Notes: generated by a model from the sequence alone, not told the origin. DNA of 64,000 nt from an uncultured Prevotellaceae bacterium (GCA_902775475.1 CACYME010000011.1:1-64000), one strand, 5' to 3'; shown: positions 23,446 to 32,493, counted from the stretch's first letter. Translations and numbers: made by a program.

Positions 23446-25146
23446 TTATTCGAAAATGTTCACGTTGTTCTCCTTGAGCCAGTTGGTCAGCCGTCGCTCG
23501 TAGTAGCCCACGATGCAGGCCTCCGAGGCTTCGCGGATGTCCTTGGCCGACAGGGTTCGCGCTGCGGCGGGCTCGCTGTTCAGGTAGGTGAACAGCTGCA
23601 GCAGGTCGGTGAGTTCGATGCCGCTGTCACTGAGCATCTGCAGCACTTCGGTGGTGTCGGTGCCAAAGTTGTTCAGCGTCTCCTCCAGCTGTGCCAGCAT
23701 GCTGAAGAAGTCGAGTCCGCCGCCGCTCTCTCCGCCTTCCTCGCCGCTGCTGGTGAGCCTCTTGTAGAGTGCGCGCACGTCAATGCCCTTCTCCTCCAGC
23801 AGGTGGACGATGCCCATCAGCGTGGCCGGCTCGATGAGGTCGGCATAGTGGGTGTTCAGCTCGTCGTCGTAGTAGAGCAGGGGCTGTGCCGTCAGCGCCG
23901 ATGACAGCGTCAGGTAGAAGGCGATGCCACCCACCATCGTGTGCTTGCCCGTGGGAATCATGAAGTTGGTCTGCAGGCGGGTGCGCTCAGGGACGATGGT
24001 CTTCTTGAAGCCGTCGCAGCGCTTGCCGTCGTAGTCGAAGCGGTTGAGGAACTCTATGAAGGCGCGCCCCGAATTGGTGGGAACCACGCTGTCGCGCATG
24101 GCGTGGAACACGAAGTAGTGCTGCGTGGAGTCGGGCGTCCAGCCGTTGGCCAGGCTGTTCTCCTCTGCTGCCTTGCGGATGGCCGAGTAGATTTCGCCCT
24201 GCCTCGACAGCAGGTCGTCCTGGATGACGTCGCTCACCTTCAGCCCCTTCAGCTGCGCCCTCACGTAGTCGTTGTCGTAGTCGCCGCACATGTACCATTC
24301 CTCGAAGTGCGAGGCCACCGGCTCCTTGAACAGCTGGTCGTAGGTGAAGCCCAGGTTGGCATATTTGTTGAGGAAGCCCAGCGTCATCGGCACGAAGGTC
24401 ACGTCGATGTTCTCGTCCTTCCAGTTGATGAACTCGTTGATGGCCGCCATGATGTCGAAGGGTGCTCCGCCGACGAGCGTCTTGTCGAACACCACCTGGT
24501 CGCGGTACCTCAAGTCACGCACACGCTGCGTGGCGATGGCGTCGAAGCCGCCCGAGGAGTAGCCCGCATTGATGGTGAAGCGTCCCTGGCTGATGCCCCG
24601 CTGGCTGAGCAGCTGGCGGGCGGCGAGCAGACAGTCGATGCTGGCCTGGCCGTTGATGTCGTTGAAGCAGTACACCTGGTCGCGGTCCTCGGTGATGCCG
24701 AAGCCCAGGAAGTCGCTGGTCACCACTATCCAGTTGGGCTTCAGCGGCGTGGTCATCACGTAGTCGATGCCCTGGGCATAGCCGCGCGTGGGGACGTCGG
24801 TCTTGGCCATGGTGCTGAAGTGGTTGTAGAGCAGGATGCCGTCGCAGGGCTGCTCGCCGTTGTAGACCTCGGTGGGGATGACCACCTGTCCGCTCAGCTC
24901 CACGTCGGCGCCGTCGATGTCCTTCGAGGGGTAGACGATGTCGATGCGGTGCATCTCGCGGCTGAAGAGCTGCAGGTCGTTGTAGGAGAACGTCCATGTG
25001 GTGTCAAGCTCATGGATGACCCTGACGGGCAGGGCCGTGCTGGCTGCCTGGCTGGCCGCTGCCGAGCCGGTGTCGGCAGGCAGCATGGCACCGCTCGTCG
25101 GCAGGCTTCCCGCCATGCCGAGCAGCATCATTACAATTGTTTTCAT
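23446..25146 (-). CDS. Secreted alpha/beta hydrolase (lipase/esterase-like)
   Basis: From MKTIVMMLLGM the product is 566 aa with a signal peptide. It has an alpha/beta-hydrolase core with an oxyanion-type region LLYNHFST, then GDVTSDFLGFG-like segments (VVTSDFLGFGI) and the nucleophile elbow GYSSGG (Ser197). A later HAMRDSVVP block probably carries the acid, and PTGKHTMVGG the His. The order resembles secretory lipases and tannase-like esterases. C-terminal residues about 430-566 are helical, with a Glu/Gly-rich linker (SSGEEGGESGGG). The first in-frame ATG, two codons upstream, is also possible. It precedes the EEP-domain gene by 18 bp in the same operon and has its own promoter. The substrate is not readable from sequence. 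Confidence 0.75.
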   Translation of the reverse strand: MKTIVMMLLGMAGSLPTSGAMLPADTGSAAASQAASTALPVRVIHELDTTWTFSYNDLQLFSREMHRIDIVYPSKDIDGADVELSGQVVIPTEVYNGEQPCDGILLYNHFSTMAKTDVPTRGYAQGIDYVMTTPLKPNWIVVTSDFLGFGITEDRDQVYCFNDINGQASIDCLLAARQLLSQRGISQGRFTINAGYSSGGFDAIATQRVRDLRYRDQVVFDKTLVGGAPFDIMAAINEFINWKDENIDVTFVPMTLGFLNKYANLGFTYDQLFKEPVASHFEEWYMCGDYDNDYVRAQLKGLKVSDVIQDDLLSRQGEIYSAIRKAAEENSLANGWTPDSTQHYFVFHAMRDSVVPTNSGRAFIEFLNRFDYDGKRCDGFKKTIVPERTRLQTNFMIPTGKHTMVGGIAFYLTLSSALTAQPLLYYDDELNTHYADLIEPATLMGIVHLLEEKGIDVRALYKRLTSSGEEGGESGGGLDFFSMLAQLEETLNNFGTDTTEVLQMLSDSGIELTDLLQLFTYLNSEPAAARTLSAKDIREASEACIVGYYERRLTNWLKENNVNIFE

Positions 25147-25252
25147 GTGCATGTTAATCTGTCTTGATATGTAAATAATGTATTTGCGTGTTGGGGATTG
25201 CCTGCATCGTCAGGCGTTCTTTGTGTATTGCGCTTTAAGGGAATGATTTTTG

Positions 25253-25282
25253 CAAAGATAGTAATAATTTGTGATATGGCAA
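25253..25282 (-). promoter_or_regulatory. Promoter of the hydrolase-EEP operon
   Basis: TTG (25282-25280), a spacer of 19 bp and TATCTTTG (25260-25253) on the minus strand. The 5' leader would be about 100 nt. Confidence 0.65.
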
Positions 25283-25381
25283 TACAAAAGTAAAAAAAAA
25301 TTTTGTTTTTTATCTTTCGCCGGCAGCGGCGGGGCGCGGCGAAACTGCAACGCTTCTCCGCTGCCATGCGTGTGCACATGA

Positions 25382-25445
25382 AAATCCGCCCCCATCCGTA
25401 TTTTTATCCGCTGGTCGCGGACAAAGACCCGTCGTGGGCGGATTT
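25382..25445. terminator. Hairpin AAATCCGCCC/GGGCGGATTT downstream of the PUL
   Basis: A perfect 10-bp inverted repeat closes a 44-bp loop containing ATCCG and GACAAAGACCCGTC. It lies about 140 bp past the CE15 stop on the minus strand and could end that operon; a clear U run is missing. Confidence 0.4.
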
Positions 25446-25462
25446 GTTACCGAAAAATCAGA

Positions 25463-25588
25463 GGGATGAGAAATGAGGGATGAGAAATGAGAAATGGTTA
25501 CTCTCGAGGCGAGATGTGCGCTGCTGTTTTATGCGGCCAAGTCTATTCATTTCTCATTTCCTCATTTCTCACTTCTCACTTCTCAGAA
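25463..25588. repeat. Inverted pair of 7-bp repeat arrays (GAGAAAT) after the CE15 gene
   Basis: GATGAGAAATGAGGGATGAGAAATGAG-type units at 25465-25497 face ATTTCTCATTTC-type units at 25545-25588. The centre of about 50 bp has no ORF. The right arm reaches into the CE15 stop region. Confidence 0.7.
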
Positions 25589-28270
25589 CACCACTTTCAC
25601 CGTGCGCTGCTGTCCGTCGCGTAGCGTCTGCCGCACGACGTTGAGGCCTTTCTGCGGCTGTGCGAGCTGGCGACCGTCGACGGTGAAGTACTGGCTGCTG
25701 ACCACGTCGTCGCCTCGCATGAGGCTGACCACGCCCGAAGCGACGGTGCCCAGGTCGACGTTCTTCACGGCAGTCTTAAACTCGTCGAGCGTCTCGATGT
25801 TGGTCACGCAGACGAGGGCCACCTTGTAGTTCAGCTCCTTGGCCCAGATGTAGAGCGTGTGCTCTCCCTGGTCGAGGTTGCTGACGAACTTGGTCTGGTC
25901 GGCCTTGGCGATGAGCGCGGTGAGGTTCTTCCATGCCCACTCGCCCTTGGTGCTGGCGCCGTTGGAGGCGTAGGCCTCGTTGTCGTCGAAGGCGAGGAAG
26001 ACGGCGTCGGCGTTCGACTTGGCGCAGTTCACGTAGGCATAGATGTAGTACTTCTGCTTGGCGGGCGAGGTGAAGGTGAACTGCAGGGCTTTGGCCTTGT
26101 CGTCGGGCACGGTCTTGTTGGCCTCCTCGATGACGGCGTGGGCCATCAGCTTGGTGGGCGAAGTCTCGTCGGCCTCCCTGACCCAGTCGGTGCAGCCCTC
26201 GGGCACCATCGTCGAGGCGTCGCCCCAGATGGTCACCGCCTCAGGCCGGTTGTCCTCCAGCGTGTTCGGCTTGTGGTCCTCGCTCTCCCACCAGTCCATC
26301 CACTGGCCCAGCTCCACCAGTCCGCCCTGCACGGCCTTGTGCGTGCTCTCGGGGTCGCTGAACATGGGTGCGAGCGTGATGTTGGTGTCCACGTCCTTGC
26401 CCAGCAGGAAGCGGTCGAGGAAGCGCTCGACGTCGGCATACTGAGCCTGTGGCAGCTGGCAGTGGCTGTGGTCGGCGTTCATCGAGTAGCCACAGCGGTC
26501 GGCAATGCCATAGCGCTCGTAGACCTTGCGGGCGGCGTTGATGGACACATAGCCCGAGAAGTCGCCGAGCCAGCGCTGGCTGGGGTTGCCGAGCAGGAGA
26601 ATGGCGCGCGGACAGGCCATGGCGGCCAGCTCGTGGTGGTCGTAGGGCAGGTAGAAGGTGTTGTCCTTGGCAAAGTTCTCCTTCAGGCTCTTCATGAACC
26701 AGCTGTAGTCGGTGTTGTCGAGACCCTCCACGGCGTCGTCGTCCTTCGAGTTGTAGAAGTCGCGGTTCCACACACGGCTGACGCGCCAGGCGTTGACGCC
26801 GCCGCCACCGGGCTCCTGCGGGATGATGAGGCAGACGCGCTCGTCGAAGGCTCCCGTCATGAGGGCCATCTTGCCGGCGTAGGAGCAGCCCGTGACGCCG
26901 ATGTGGTCCATGTCAATCTTCGTCTGCTCGGGGCCCAGCTTCTGCAGACCGTCGAGGATGCGGCTCAGTCCCCATGCCCACTCGATGTAGGCACCGTTGT
27001 CGGAGTACTGCGGATAGAGGCGGCGGAACTCGCGCGAGGAGTTGCCACCCATCTGCGAGTAGCCGTTCACCTGGCTGGCGGGCAGGTTCAGGCGGGCAAT
27101 GTTGCGGCTGGTGATGAGCTGCTGCGGGATGGAGATGTTGTCGGCACCGATCATCAGCGGGTAGGGGGCCATGCCGCCGGCGGGGTAGTTGATGGTGGTG
27201 TTCAGCGTCAGCGACTGGTCGCCCACGGTCACCTTCACGAAGAGCGTGTTGCCGTCCATCCAGGCGTCGATGTCGTCCATCGGCACGGCAGGCTTCTCGC
27301 CCAGCTCATAGTGCTGCAACTCGCGGGCAATCTCGCCGCGGCGGCGCTGCCACTGGTCGAAGGTGAGCGCACGCCCGCTGCCGTCGCTGAACTCGAAGGG
27401 GTCAGTGAGCGGCTCGCAGTAGTACTTCTCGGGGTTGGCCTCCATCTCGGCGATGGTGGGGAAGGCGGGGTCGGGCTGTCCGGCGGCGGTGTTCTCCACG
27501 TCGTAGTGCAGTGGCAGTCCCTCGGGCTTCACGGGGTTCCACACGCGGATGAGATAGCTGGCCTGGCCGGCCTCGTAGAGCGTGTTGCCAGCGAACGAGG
27601 CCTTCACGGTGGCGTAGAGCTCGCCGTCGGCCAGCGTCACGGCACCCGTCTGGGCGTCGATGCTGACGCTGCCTGCCGGCTCGCTGGTGGCGCTCCACTC
27701 CACGGGCACGTTGTGGGGATTCACCAGCTCAGGGGCCACGAACGGCTCGCCGGGCTTCAGCAGCACCATCGCTTTCGAGAACGACAGGCGCGAGGGCTGC
27801 TTCTGGATGACGGCATCGTCGAAGGTCTCCAAGTAGAAGTCGAGGATGCGCACCGAGCCGCTGCCGCTCTCGTCCTCGTTGCCGCCGGAGAGCGTCACCT
27901 CGGTGATGTTCTTCAGGGCGTTCTCGCTCAGGTAGTCACTCAGCTTAAACTCCTGCAGGCCCGTCTGGTTGACGGTGATGGTGGTGGCCTCGCCGTTCAC
28001 GTAGACGAGGATGCGGAAGCTCACGGCGTTCAGGTCGGCACACTCCACGGCCACCTTCTCGTAGACCGAGAGGTCGCCGGTGGGCAGGCCGAGGTTGTGC
28101 AGGGCGTTGGCATACGAGATGGTCCACGACAGCGTCTGCGTCTCGGCATCCCACGACGAGTAGTCCATCGTCGTGGCGTCGGCCAGGTTGGCGTGCACCT
28201 TCTGGGTCTCAGCATTCATTTGTCCCATGCCAAGGAGCATGACGGACAAGAGGCATAGTAGTTTTTTCAT
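25583..28270 (-). CDS. CE15-type glucuronoyl esterase with accessory binding domains
   Basis: The 895-aa exported protein has a signal peptide, an N-terminal beta-sandwich (about 22-150), an Ig-like spacer (about 155-245) and a CE15 esterase domain (about 255-625). The catalytic set is visible: Ser463 in GCSYAGKMAL, Glu486 in PQEPGGGG and His603 in DHSHCQLP. The usual arginine of the GCSRxGK motif is Tyr464 here. CE15 enzymes cut the ester between lignin alcohols and 4-O-methylglucuronic acid on xylan. A C-terminal beta domain (about 680-840) and a tail YFTVDGRQLAQPQKGLNVVR follow. It is the last gene of the leftward locus, 25 bp after the 353-aa surface protein gene. Together with a GH67-like remnant it points to glucuronoxylan. 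Activity on the substrate is an inference. Confidence 0.85.
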   Translation of the reverse strand: MKKLLCLLSVMLLGMGQMNAETQKVHANLADATTMDYSSWDAETQTLSWTISYANALHNLGLPTGDLSVYEKVAVECADLNAVSFRILVYVNGEATTITVNQTGLQEFKLSDYLSENALKNITEVTLSGGNEDESGSGSVRILDFYLETFDDAVIQKQPSRLSFSKAMVLLKPGEPFVAPELVNPHNVPVEWSATSEPAGSVSIDAQTGAVTLADGELYATVKASFAGNTLYEAGQASYLIRVWNPVKPEGLPLHYDVENTAAGQPDPAFPTIAEMEANPEKYYCEPLTDPFEFSDGSGRALTFDQWQRRRGEIARELQHYELGEKPAVPMDDIDAWMDGNTLFVKVTVGDQSLTLNTTINYPAGGMAPYPLMIGADNISIPQQLITSRNIARLNLPASQVNGYSQMGGNSSREFRRLYPQYSDNGAYIEWAWGLSRILDGLQKLGPEQTKIDMDHIGVTGCSYAGKMALMTGAFDERVCLIIPQEPGGGGVNAWRVSRVWNRDFYNSKDDDAVEGLDNTDYSWFMKSLKENFAKDNTFYLPYDHHELAAMACPRAILLLGNPSQRWLGDFSGYVSINAARKVYERYGIADRCGYSMNADHSHCQLPQAQYADVERFLDRFLLGKDVDTNITLAPMFSDPESTHKAVQGGLVELGQWMDWWESEDHKPNTLEDNRPEAVTIWGDASTMVPEGCTDWVREADETSPTKLMAHAVIEEANKTVPDDKAKALQFTFTSPAKQKYYIYAYVNCAKSNADAVFLAFDDNEAYASNGASTKGEWAWKNLTALIAKADQTKFVSNLDQGEHTLYIWAKELNYKVALVCVTNIETLDEFKTAVKNVDLGTVASGVVSLMRGDDVVSSQYFTVDGRQLAQPQKGLNVVRQTLRDGQQRTVKVVF

Positions 28271-28295
28271 TGTTGCTATCTTTTTTTGGTTATTA

Positions 28296-29357
28296 CTATT
28301 TTATCACCTTCTTCACCCGGATGGTGCCGTCGGCCATGCGGTCGCGCACGATGTTTAGCCCGTGGGCCTCGCGGTAGCTGCGCTTCACGCCTGCTGCGGA
28401 GTAGACCTGGCGGCTGTCCACCTGGCTCATGCTCACGGCGTCGCTGACGCCCGTCATGTCGGCCACCGTGCGGGTGATGCTGCTGAAGTGGAGCGTCATG
28501 GGCTGTCCGGCATACTGCAAGTAGACGCGCTTGTAGTCGTCGTCGACGGCGGGCGACGTCCAGCTGGTGCCACCGGCGGGCACGTCGTATTCATAGGTGG
28601 TGTCGTCGCCGTCGTTGAGCACCACGTAGAACGTGAAGCCCTCGGGTAGCGGCTCGCGGGTGTTAAACGTGAAGCGGTGAGCGGTGTGGTTCTGGCGGTC
28701 AACCAGGCTGCTGTAGAGCCCCACGATGCCGCGAATGCCAAACTTCACGTCGGCCTCGTAGAGCGGGTCGGGCTCCACCCATCCCGGTGCGGGCTTCCAG
28801 CTGCCGTTGCGCACGTTGCACGAGGTAATCTCGTTGCCGTCCTCGTCGATGAGCGTCGCCTCGGTGATGACCACGGTGCGCTTCAGCGGGTCCTTGTTGG
28901 TGAGCTGCAGGGCGAACCAGGTGCAGATGGGGTCGTCGTCGAACCAGCCACCGCCGGCCTCGGGCGTGTCATATTCGGCAAACTCGCCCTCGATGACCGT
29001 CTGGTTCTTCTTGAAGGGGATGTAGGGGCCCTTGTAGTTCTGCTCGCTGTAGACGTTGCGGGCGAAGAGCTGCACCTGTCCGTCCTCCTCGGTGCCGCGC
29101 TGCAGACGCACGCGGAAGCTGGGGAAGTCGGTGATGCTGAAGGGACCTTTCCACAGGGCGATGTCGCACCACTGTCCCTCGAGCGTCACCTCGGCGGGAT
29201 AGACGGTGAACACCGAGCCGTCGGGCTTCAGGATGGATGCCCCGATGTCGGCTACCACGGGCATAGGCTCCGTCCCCAGGGCTGGGAAGTCCTGGGCCTG
29301 CGCCGTAGCCGTCGTGAGTAGTCCAATGGTCAGGGTTATGAGTAAATGTTTCTTCAT
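28296..29357 (-). CDS. Secreted PUL-associated protein, putative glycan-binding
   Basis: The 353-aa product has a signal peptide (MKKHLLITLTIGLLTTATAQAQ) and two beta-rich modules. One contains LEGQWCDIALWKGPFSITDFPSFRVRL, which closely parallels SSQWQDIKLWKTDFDVTEYPAYKIVL in the upstream 641-aa protein. The genes therefore share a duplicated carbohydrate-binding-like module. The tail SAAGVKRSYREAHGLNIVRDRMADGTIRVKKVIK is the same class as its neighbours' tails. No catalytic motif is seen. Its position between susD-linked genes and CE15 suggests a surface glycan-binding role like SusE/F, but the family is not one I can name. Confidence 0.7.
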   Translation of the reverse strand: MKKHLLITLTIGLLTTATAQAQDFPALGTEPMPVVADIGASILKPDGSVFTVYPAEVTLEGQWCDIALWKGPFSITDFPSFRVRLQRGTEEDGQVQLFARNVYSEQNYKGPYIPFKKNQTVIEGEFAEYDTPEAGGGWFDDDPICTWFALQLTNKDPLKRTVVITEATLIDEDGNEITSCNVRNGSWKPAPGWVEPDPLYEADVKFGIRGIVGLYSSLVDRQNHTAHRFTFNTREPLPEGFTFYVVLNDGDDTTYEYDVPAGGTSWTSPAVDDDYKRVYLQYAGQPMTLHFSSITRTVADMTGVSDAVSMSQVDSRQVYSAAGVKRSYREAHGLNIVRDRMADGTIRVKKVIK

Positions 29358-29364
29358 ATATAAA

Positions 29365-29575
29365 GGGAGTTAAGGGGGAGTTAAAGGGAGTTAGGGGGGA
29401 GTTAAAGGACGTTAGCTTCTTCCTATAATAAAGTAGGAGCTTGCTTCTTCATGATGAAGGAGTGGGAATTCAGGAGCAGGAACTATCGTCCTTTCGCTCG
29501 AGCTCTGCTCGCTTGCCTAAGCAAGAACTCCTTTCAACTCCCTTTAACTCCTTTAACTCCCCCCAAAAACCATTA
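29365..29575. repeat. Inverted repeat arrays (AGTTAAAGGG) between the two surface-protein genes
   Basis: GGGAGTTAAAGG-type units at 29365-29412 face CCTTTAACTCC-type units at 29528-29568. The centre contains CTTCTTCATGATGAAGGAG and a GCTCGAGCTCTGCTCG block. The region otherwise has no gene. It would put a long stem between two co-oriented genes and might trim or attenuate the transcript. Confidence 0.7.
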
Positions 29576-31498
29576 CTTCTTCATCACCTTCTTTGAGCGC
29601 ATGGTACCGTCGCTGAGGGTCTCGCGGACGATGGTCATGCCCTTCGTGGGCTGGGCCAGCTTAGCACCGGCGGCGTTGAAGAACTCCACGCGCACCACCT
29701 TGGCCGTGGCGTCGCCCTGCGTGCCCTCGATGGCGGTGGGAATCTCCTTCTCGAACACCTCGCGCACAATCTTCGTGAAGCGCACGCGCAGCGGCAGCAG
29801 CGACTCGTCGCCATAGTAGCCCACGTAGAGGCTGTTGTAGCTGCTCGGGATGGTCACCGTCAGCGCGGTGGTGCCGTAGCCCTCCTGCTCGTTCTCCACG
29901 GGGTCGAAGGTCCACTCCCAGGTGTCCCAGTTCAGGCCGATGTTCATCACCATGGTGGCCACGCCCTCGGGCATCGGCTCCTCGGTGTAGAACGTCACCT
30001 TGTGGTAGGTGCCTTCCTCCACGGTGCCGCTGTAAGTGCCTAAGTAGTCGTTGGCGGCGTTGAACTCCACGATGGCGTCCCAGATGTTGCCGTCGTCATC
30101 GTAGCTGCCACCCACGGGCAGGATGGTGCCGGCGTTCCAGCCGTCGGCCACAAGGCCCTCGGTGGGCACCTCCTCCTCATCCTCGTTGATGAGGTAGACG
30201 CCCTCGATGATCATGCCCACGTTGTTGCCCGTGCGGTTCTGCAGGGCGAAGCGCAGCACCACGTTGTCGCCCTCTAAGGCGTCGATGTCGAACTCACCGC
30301 TCATCACGCGGCCGTCCTCCGAGATTTCCACCATCATGTCCTCGTCGGTCTCCCAGGGCACGTAGACGGCGCCCTGGCTGCCGTGGCTCTCGGTGCGATA
30401 GAACATCTGGATGTCTGCGGGGTCGGCGAGCGGTTCGCGCAGCACAATCTTGTAGGCGGGGTACTCCGTCACGTCGAAGTCGGTCTTCCACAGCTTGATG
30501 TCCTGCCACTGGCTGCTGAGCACCACCTTGGCGGGCAGGCCGTTCTCGCCCACCTCGGCGGCGGGGTTCGGGTCGATGATGACGGCGGTGCCGTTGCTAC
30601 CCACCTTGATGGGCAGCTGCTCGCGGCTGATGGCGCCGTTGCTGTAGCGAATCTCGCGGAACAGCTTGATGTCGCCGGGCAGCGTGCTCGTGGTGCTGGC
30701 GGTGTGCTGGATAGAGATGCCGGTGTAGTCCTGCGTCAGCTCCACGCTGGTGCTGTTGCCGCCGAGAACCCATGAGGGATAGCCGTTAGAGCCGTCGGCC
30801 CAGTAGACCTTCCACTGGAAGCCCTCGGGCAGCGGCTCGCTGCTCACCAGGCGGATGAAGTGCTGGTCCTCGCCGATGGCGACGGTACCGCCGAAGTCGA
30901 CGCCCACCTCAGCATAGCGGCTGGTGAACTCGTAGACCTCCTTCTGCTCGCCGCCGGGAGCCTCCGTCAGCGGGGTGAGCGAGCCCGTGGGCCAGCCGCT
31001 GCCCTTCCACTGCGGGCGCCACTCGGTGCCGTCGGTGCGGGTGAAGACGAAGTCGCTGAGCGTGAGCGTCACGTCGTCCTGGTTGCCGTCGTTCATGAAG
31101 GCGAAGGCCACCACCTGCGTGTCGTCGCCCAGCATGCTGAGGTCGATGGTGCCCTCATACTCGGTGATGCCGCCCTCGAGGTGGATGTACTGGTTCTGAT
31201 AGGATGACGTCTGCGCCTGGTTGCGCACGGAAATCTGCACCTTCCCGGCCTCTAACGGTTCGCCGAAGGTGGCCTTGAACTTCGCAATCTGCGTGGCGTC
31301 GAACGACTCGGTGATGCTGATTTCGCCATACTGTCCCGGCAGGGTCACTGCGGCGGGCAGCTGTGGCACCTCAACGGCCGAAACGGTCTTCTTCGACCAT
31401 CCCCAACCTGCCAGGGAGCCCAGCGTGAGCTCCTCGGCTGCGACGGCCTGCCCTGCTGTGCAGAGCGCGGCTGCTAAGAGTAAAAATAGTTTCTTCAT
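29573..31498 (-). CDS. Secreted multi-module surface protein, putative glycan-binding
   Basis: The 641-aa exported protein (MKKLFLLLAAALCTAGQAVA signal) contains three or four beta-sandwich-like modules. An N-terminal one runs about 22-160. A middle one contains SSQWQDIKLWKTDFDVTEYPAYKIVL (about 330-470), homologous to a segment of the 353-aa protein. A third (about 480-590) contains TYHKVTFYTEEPMPEGV, similar to RFTFNTREPLPEGFTF in that protein. The tail FNAAGAKLAQPTKGMTIVRETLSDGTMRSKKVMKK looks like a cell-surface sorting signal. No active site is recognised. It has its own promoter with four GTYTCA repeats upstream, so it is probably controlled by the same HTCS as susC. A role in capturing xylan is inferred from context only. 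Confidence 0.7.
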   Translation of the reverse strand: MKKLFLLLAAALCTAGQAVAAEELTLGSLAGWGWSKKTVSAVEVPQLPAAVTLPGQYGEISITESFDATQIAKFKATFGEPLEAGKVQISVRNQAQTSSYQNQYIHLEGGITEYEGTIDLSMLGDDTQVVAFAFMNDGNQDDVTLTLSDFVFTRTDGTEWRPQWKGSGWPTGSLTPLTEAPGGEQKEVYEFTSRYAEVGVDFGGTVAIGEDQHFIRLVSSEPLPEGFQWKVYWADGSNGYPSWVLGGNSTSVELTQDYTGISIQHTASTTSTLPGDIKLFREIRYSNGAISREQLPIKVGSNGTAVIIDPNPAAEVGENGLPAKVVLSSQWQDIKLWKTDFDVTEYPAYKIVLREPLADPADIQMFYRTESHGSQGAVYVPWETDEDMMVEISEDGRVMSGEFDIDALEGDNVVLRFALQNRTGNNVGMIIEGVYLINEDEEEVPTEGLVADGWNAGTILPVGGSYDDDGNIWDAIVEFNAANDYLGTYSGTVEEGTYHKVTFYTEEPMPEGVATMVMNIGLNWDTWEWTFDPVENEQEGYGTTALTVTIPSSYNSLYVGYYGDESLLPLRVRFTKIVREVFEKEIPTAIEGTQGDATAKVVRVEFFNAAGAKLAQPTKGMTIVRETLSDGTMRSKKVMKK

Positions 31499-31560
31499 AA
31501 TGAAAAAGTTTTTAGTAAGTAAATGTTATTCGATAGGCAATTAAGATGTTAATTGTGCTG

Positions 31561-31568
31561 CAAATTTA
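31561..31568 (-). promoter_or_regulatory. -7 box TAAATTTG of the 641-aa surface-protein gene
   Basis: TAAATTTGCAGC on the minus strand, 62 bp before the ATG. The -33 position carries no TTTG and instead overlaps the first GTTTCA repeat, as expected for an activator-dependent promoter. Confidence 0.55.
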
Positions 31569-31589
31569 GCCATTTCACCGTTAACAGTC

Positions 31590-31626
31590 GTTTCAAAAAG
31601 TCTCAAATGGTCTCACGTTTGTCTCA
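31590..31626. promoter_or_regulatory. Candidate HTCS operator: four GTYTCA repeats
   Basis: GTTTCA (31590), GTCTCA (31600), GTCTCA (31610) and GTCTCA (31621) are spaced 10, 10 and 11 bp, i.e. on one face of the helix, directly upstream of the -7 box at 31561-31568. The first 16 bp, GTTTCAAAAAGTCTCA, match GTTTCAAAATGTCTCA near the HTCS gene at 15 of 16 positions. Confidence 0.6.
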
Positions 31627-31696
31627 TGCAGAAAAAAACGCCCTGCACAAATGGAAAGGAGCAAAGAGAAGGTGTGTCAAATCATATTGACCATTT

Positions 31697-31759
31697 GGTA
31701 TATCGGCGGTATACCATCGGTATATCGCCGATATACCATCGGTATACTGCCGATATACC
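31697..31759. repeat. Array of three 22-bp palindromic units
   Basis: Units at 31697-31715, 31719-31737 and 31741-31759 follow GGTATA-N7-TATACC with 3-bp spacers. The middle one is GGTATATCG-C-CGATATACC. The period is 22 bp, two helical turns. It lies between the GH67-like stop and the promoter of the 641-aa protein. Confidence 0.8.
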
Positions 31760-32083
31760 GATAGAGAACTAAGCTATGACGGACCCTCCTCAACCATGTA
31801 TTTTTTTCCTCCCCAGTTTTGGGGGAAGAGACGGAGCCGTCAGTAGCGGCGTGCGGCCTCCTGCAGCGCTTGCTCCACGTCGGCGGGGTCGGCATCGGGG
31901 TTGAGCAGCTTTTCACGCATGGGCATGATGAAGAGGGGATTCTCGGTGAACGTCTGCGCCAGCCACTCGAAGGCTATCTGCTCGGTGCTGATGGAGGAGT
32001 TCCATGCGCGGCGTCCGGCGAGATAAAAGTGCCAGCGGTCGAGATAGCTGTCGGTGAGGAAGTGCTGCCCCCTCTCAGAGCTC

Positions 32084-32146
32084 GGCCCCCTCCAACCTCC
32101 CCCAACAGAGGGAGGCTGCTGCGCCAGACGGTCGGTTGGGGGGAGC
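32084..32146. repeat. Palindromic element at the deletion point of the GH67-like gene
   Basis: CCCCCTCCAACCTCCCCCAAC starting at 32086 faces GGTTGGGGGGAGC (32134-32146). It shares arm sequence with 8657-8770 and is translated in frame as LAQQPPSVGGGWRGP. Confidence 0.7.
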
Positions 32147-32493
32147 AGCTGAATGCCGTAGGAGCGCAAAGTGTCAGCCCCCTCCAATAGGGAAGCCGTA
32201 ATGGCGTTGATTCCTAATGATGCGCAGGCGCGGGCCAGGGTGGTGAGCAGGCCGCGGCGTTCTATCTGCTCCAGGTCGTCGGCCAGGAAGATGGGGCGCA
32301 GTGTATCAGTAGGCTGCTGCACGGTCTTCTCGTCAGAGCCGAGGGTGGCGCAGAGACAGCCGTCGCCCATGGTTTGCGAGCGGAGGATGAAGTAGACACC
32401 GTAGAGCAGTCCCTGGGCTGAGGACGAGAGGATGCGGATGCTGCCCTGCGGTGACTTCTCGACGGAGAAGGCCCCGGCCCCCCTCGGTCCCCC

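Noticed and set aside
31697-31759. Possible CRISPR array
   Set aside because: Only three 22-bp palindromic units with 3-bp spacers and no cas genes; spacer lengths are far too short.
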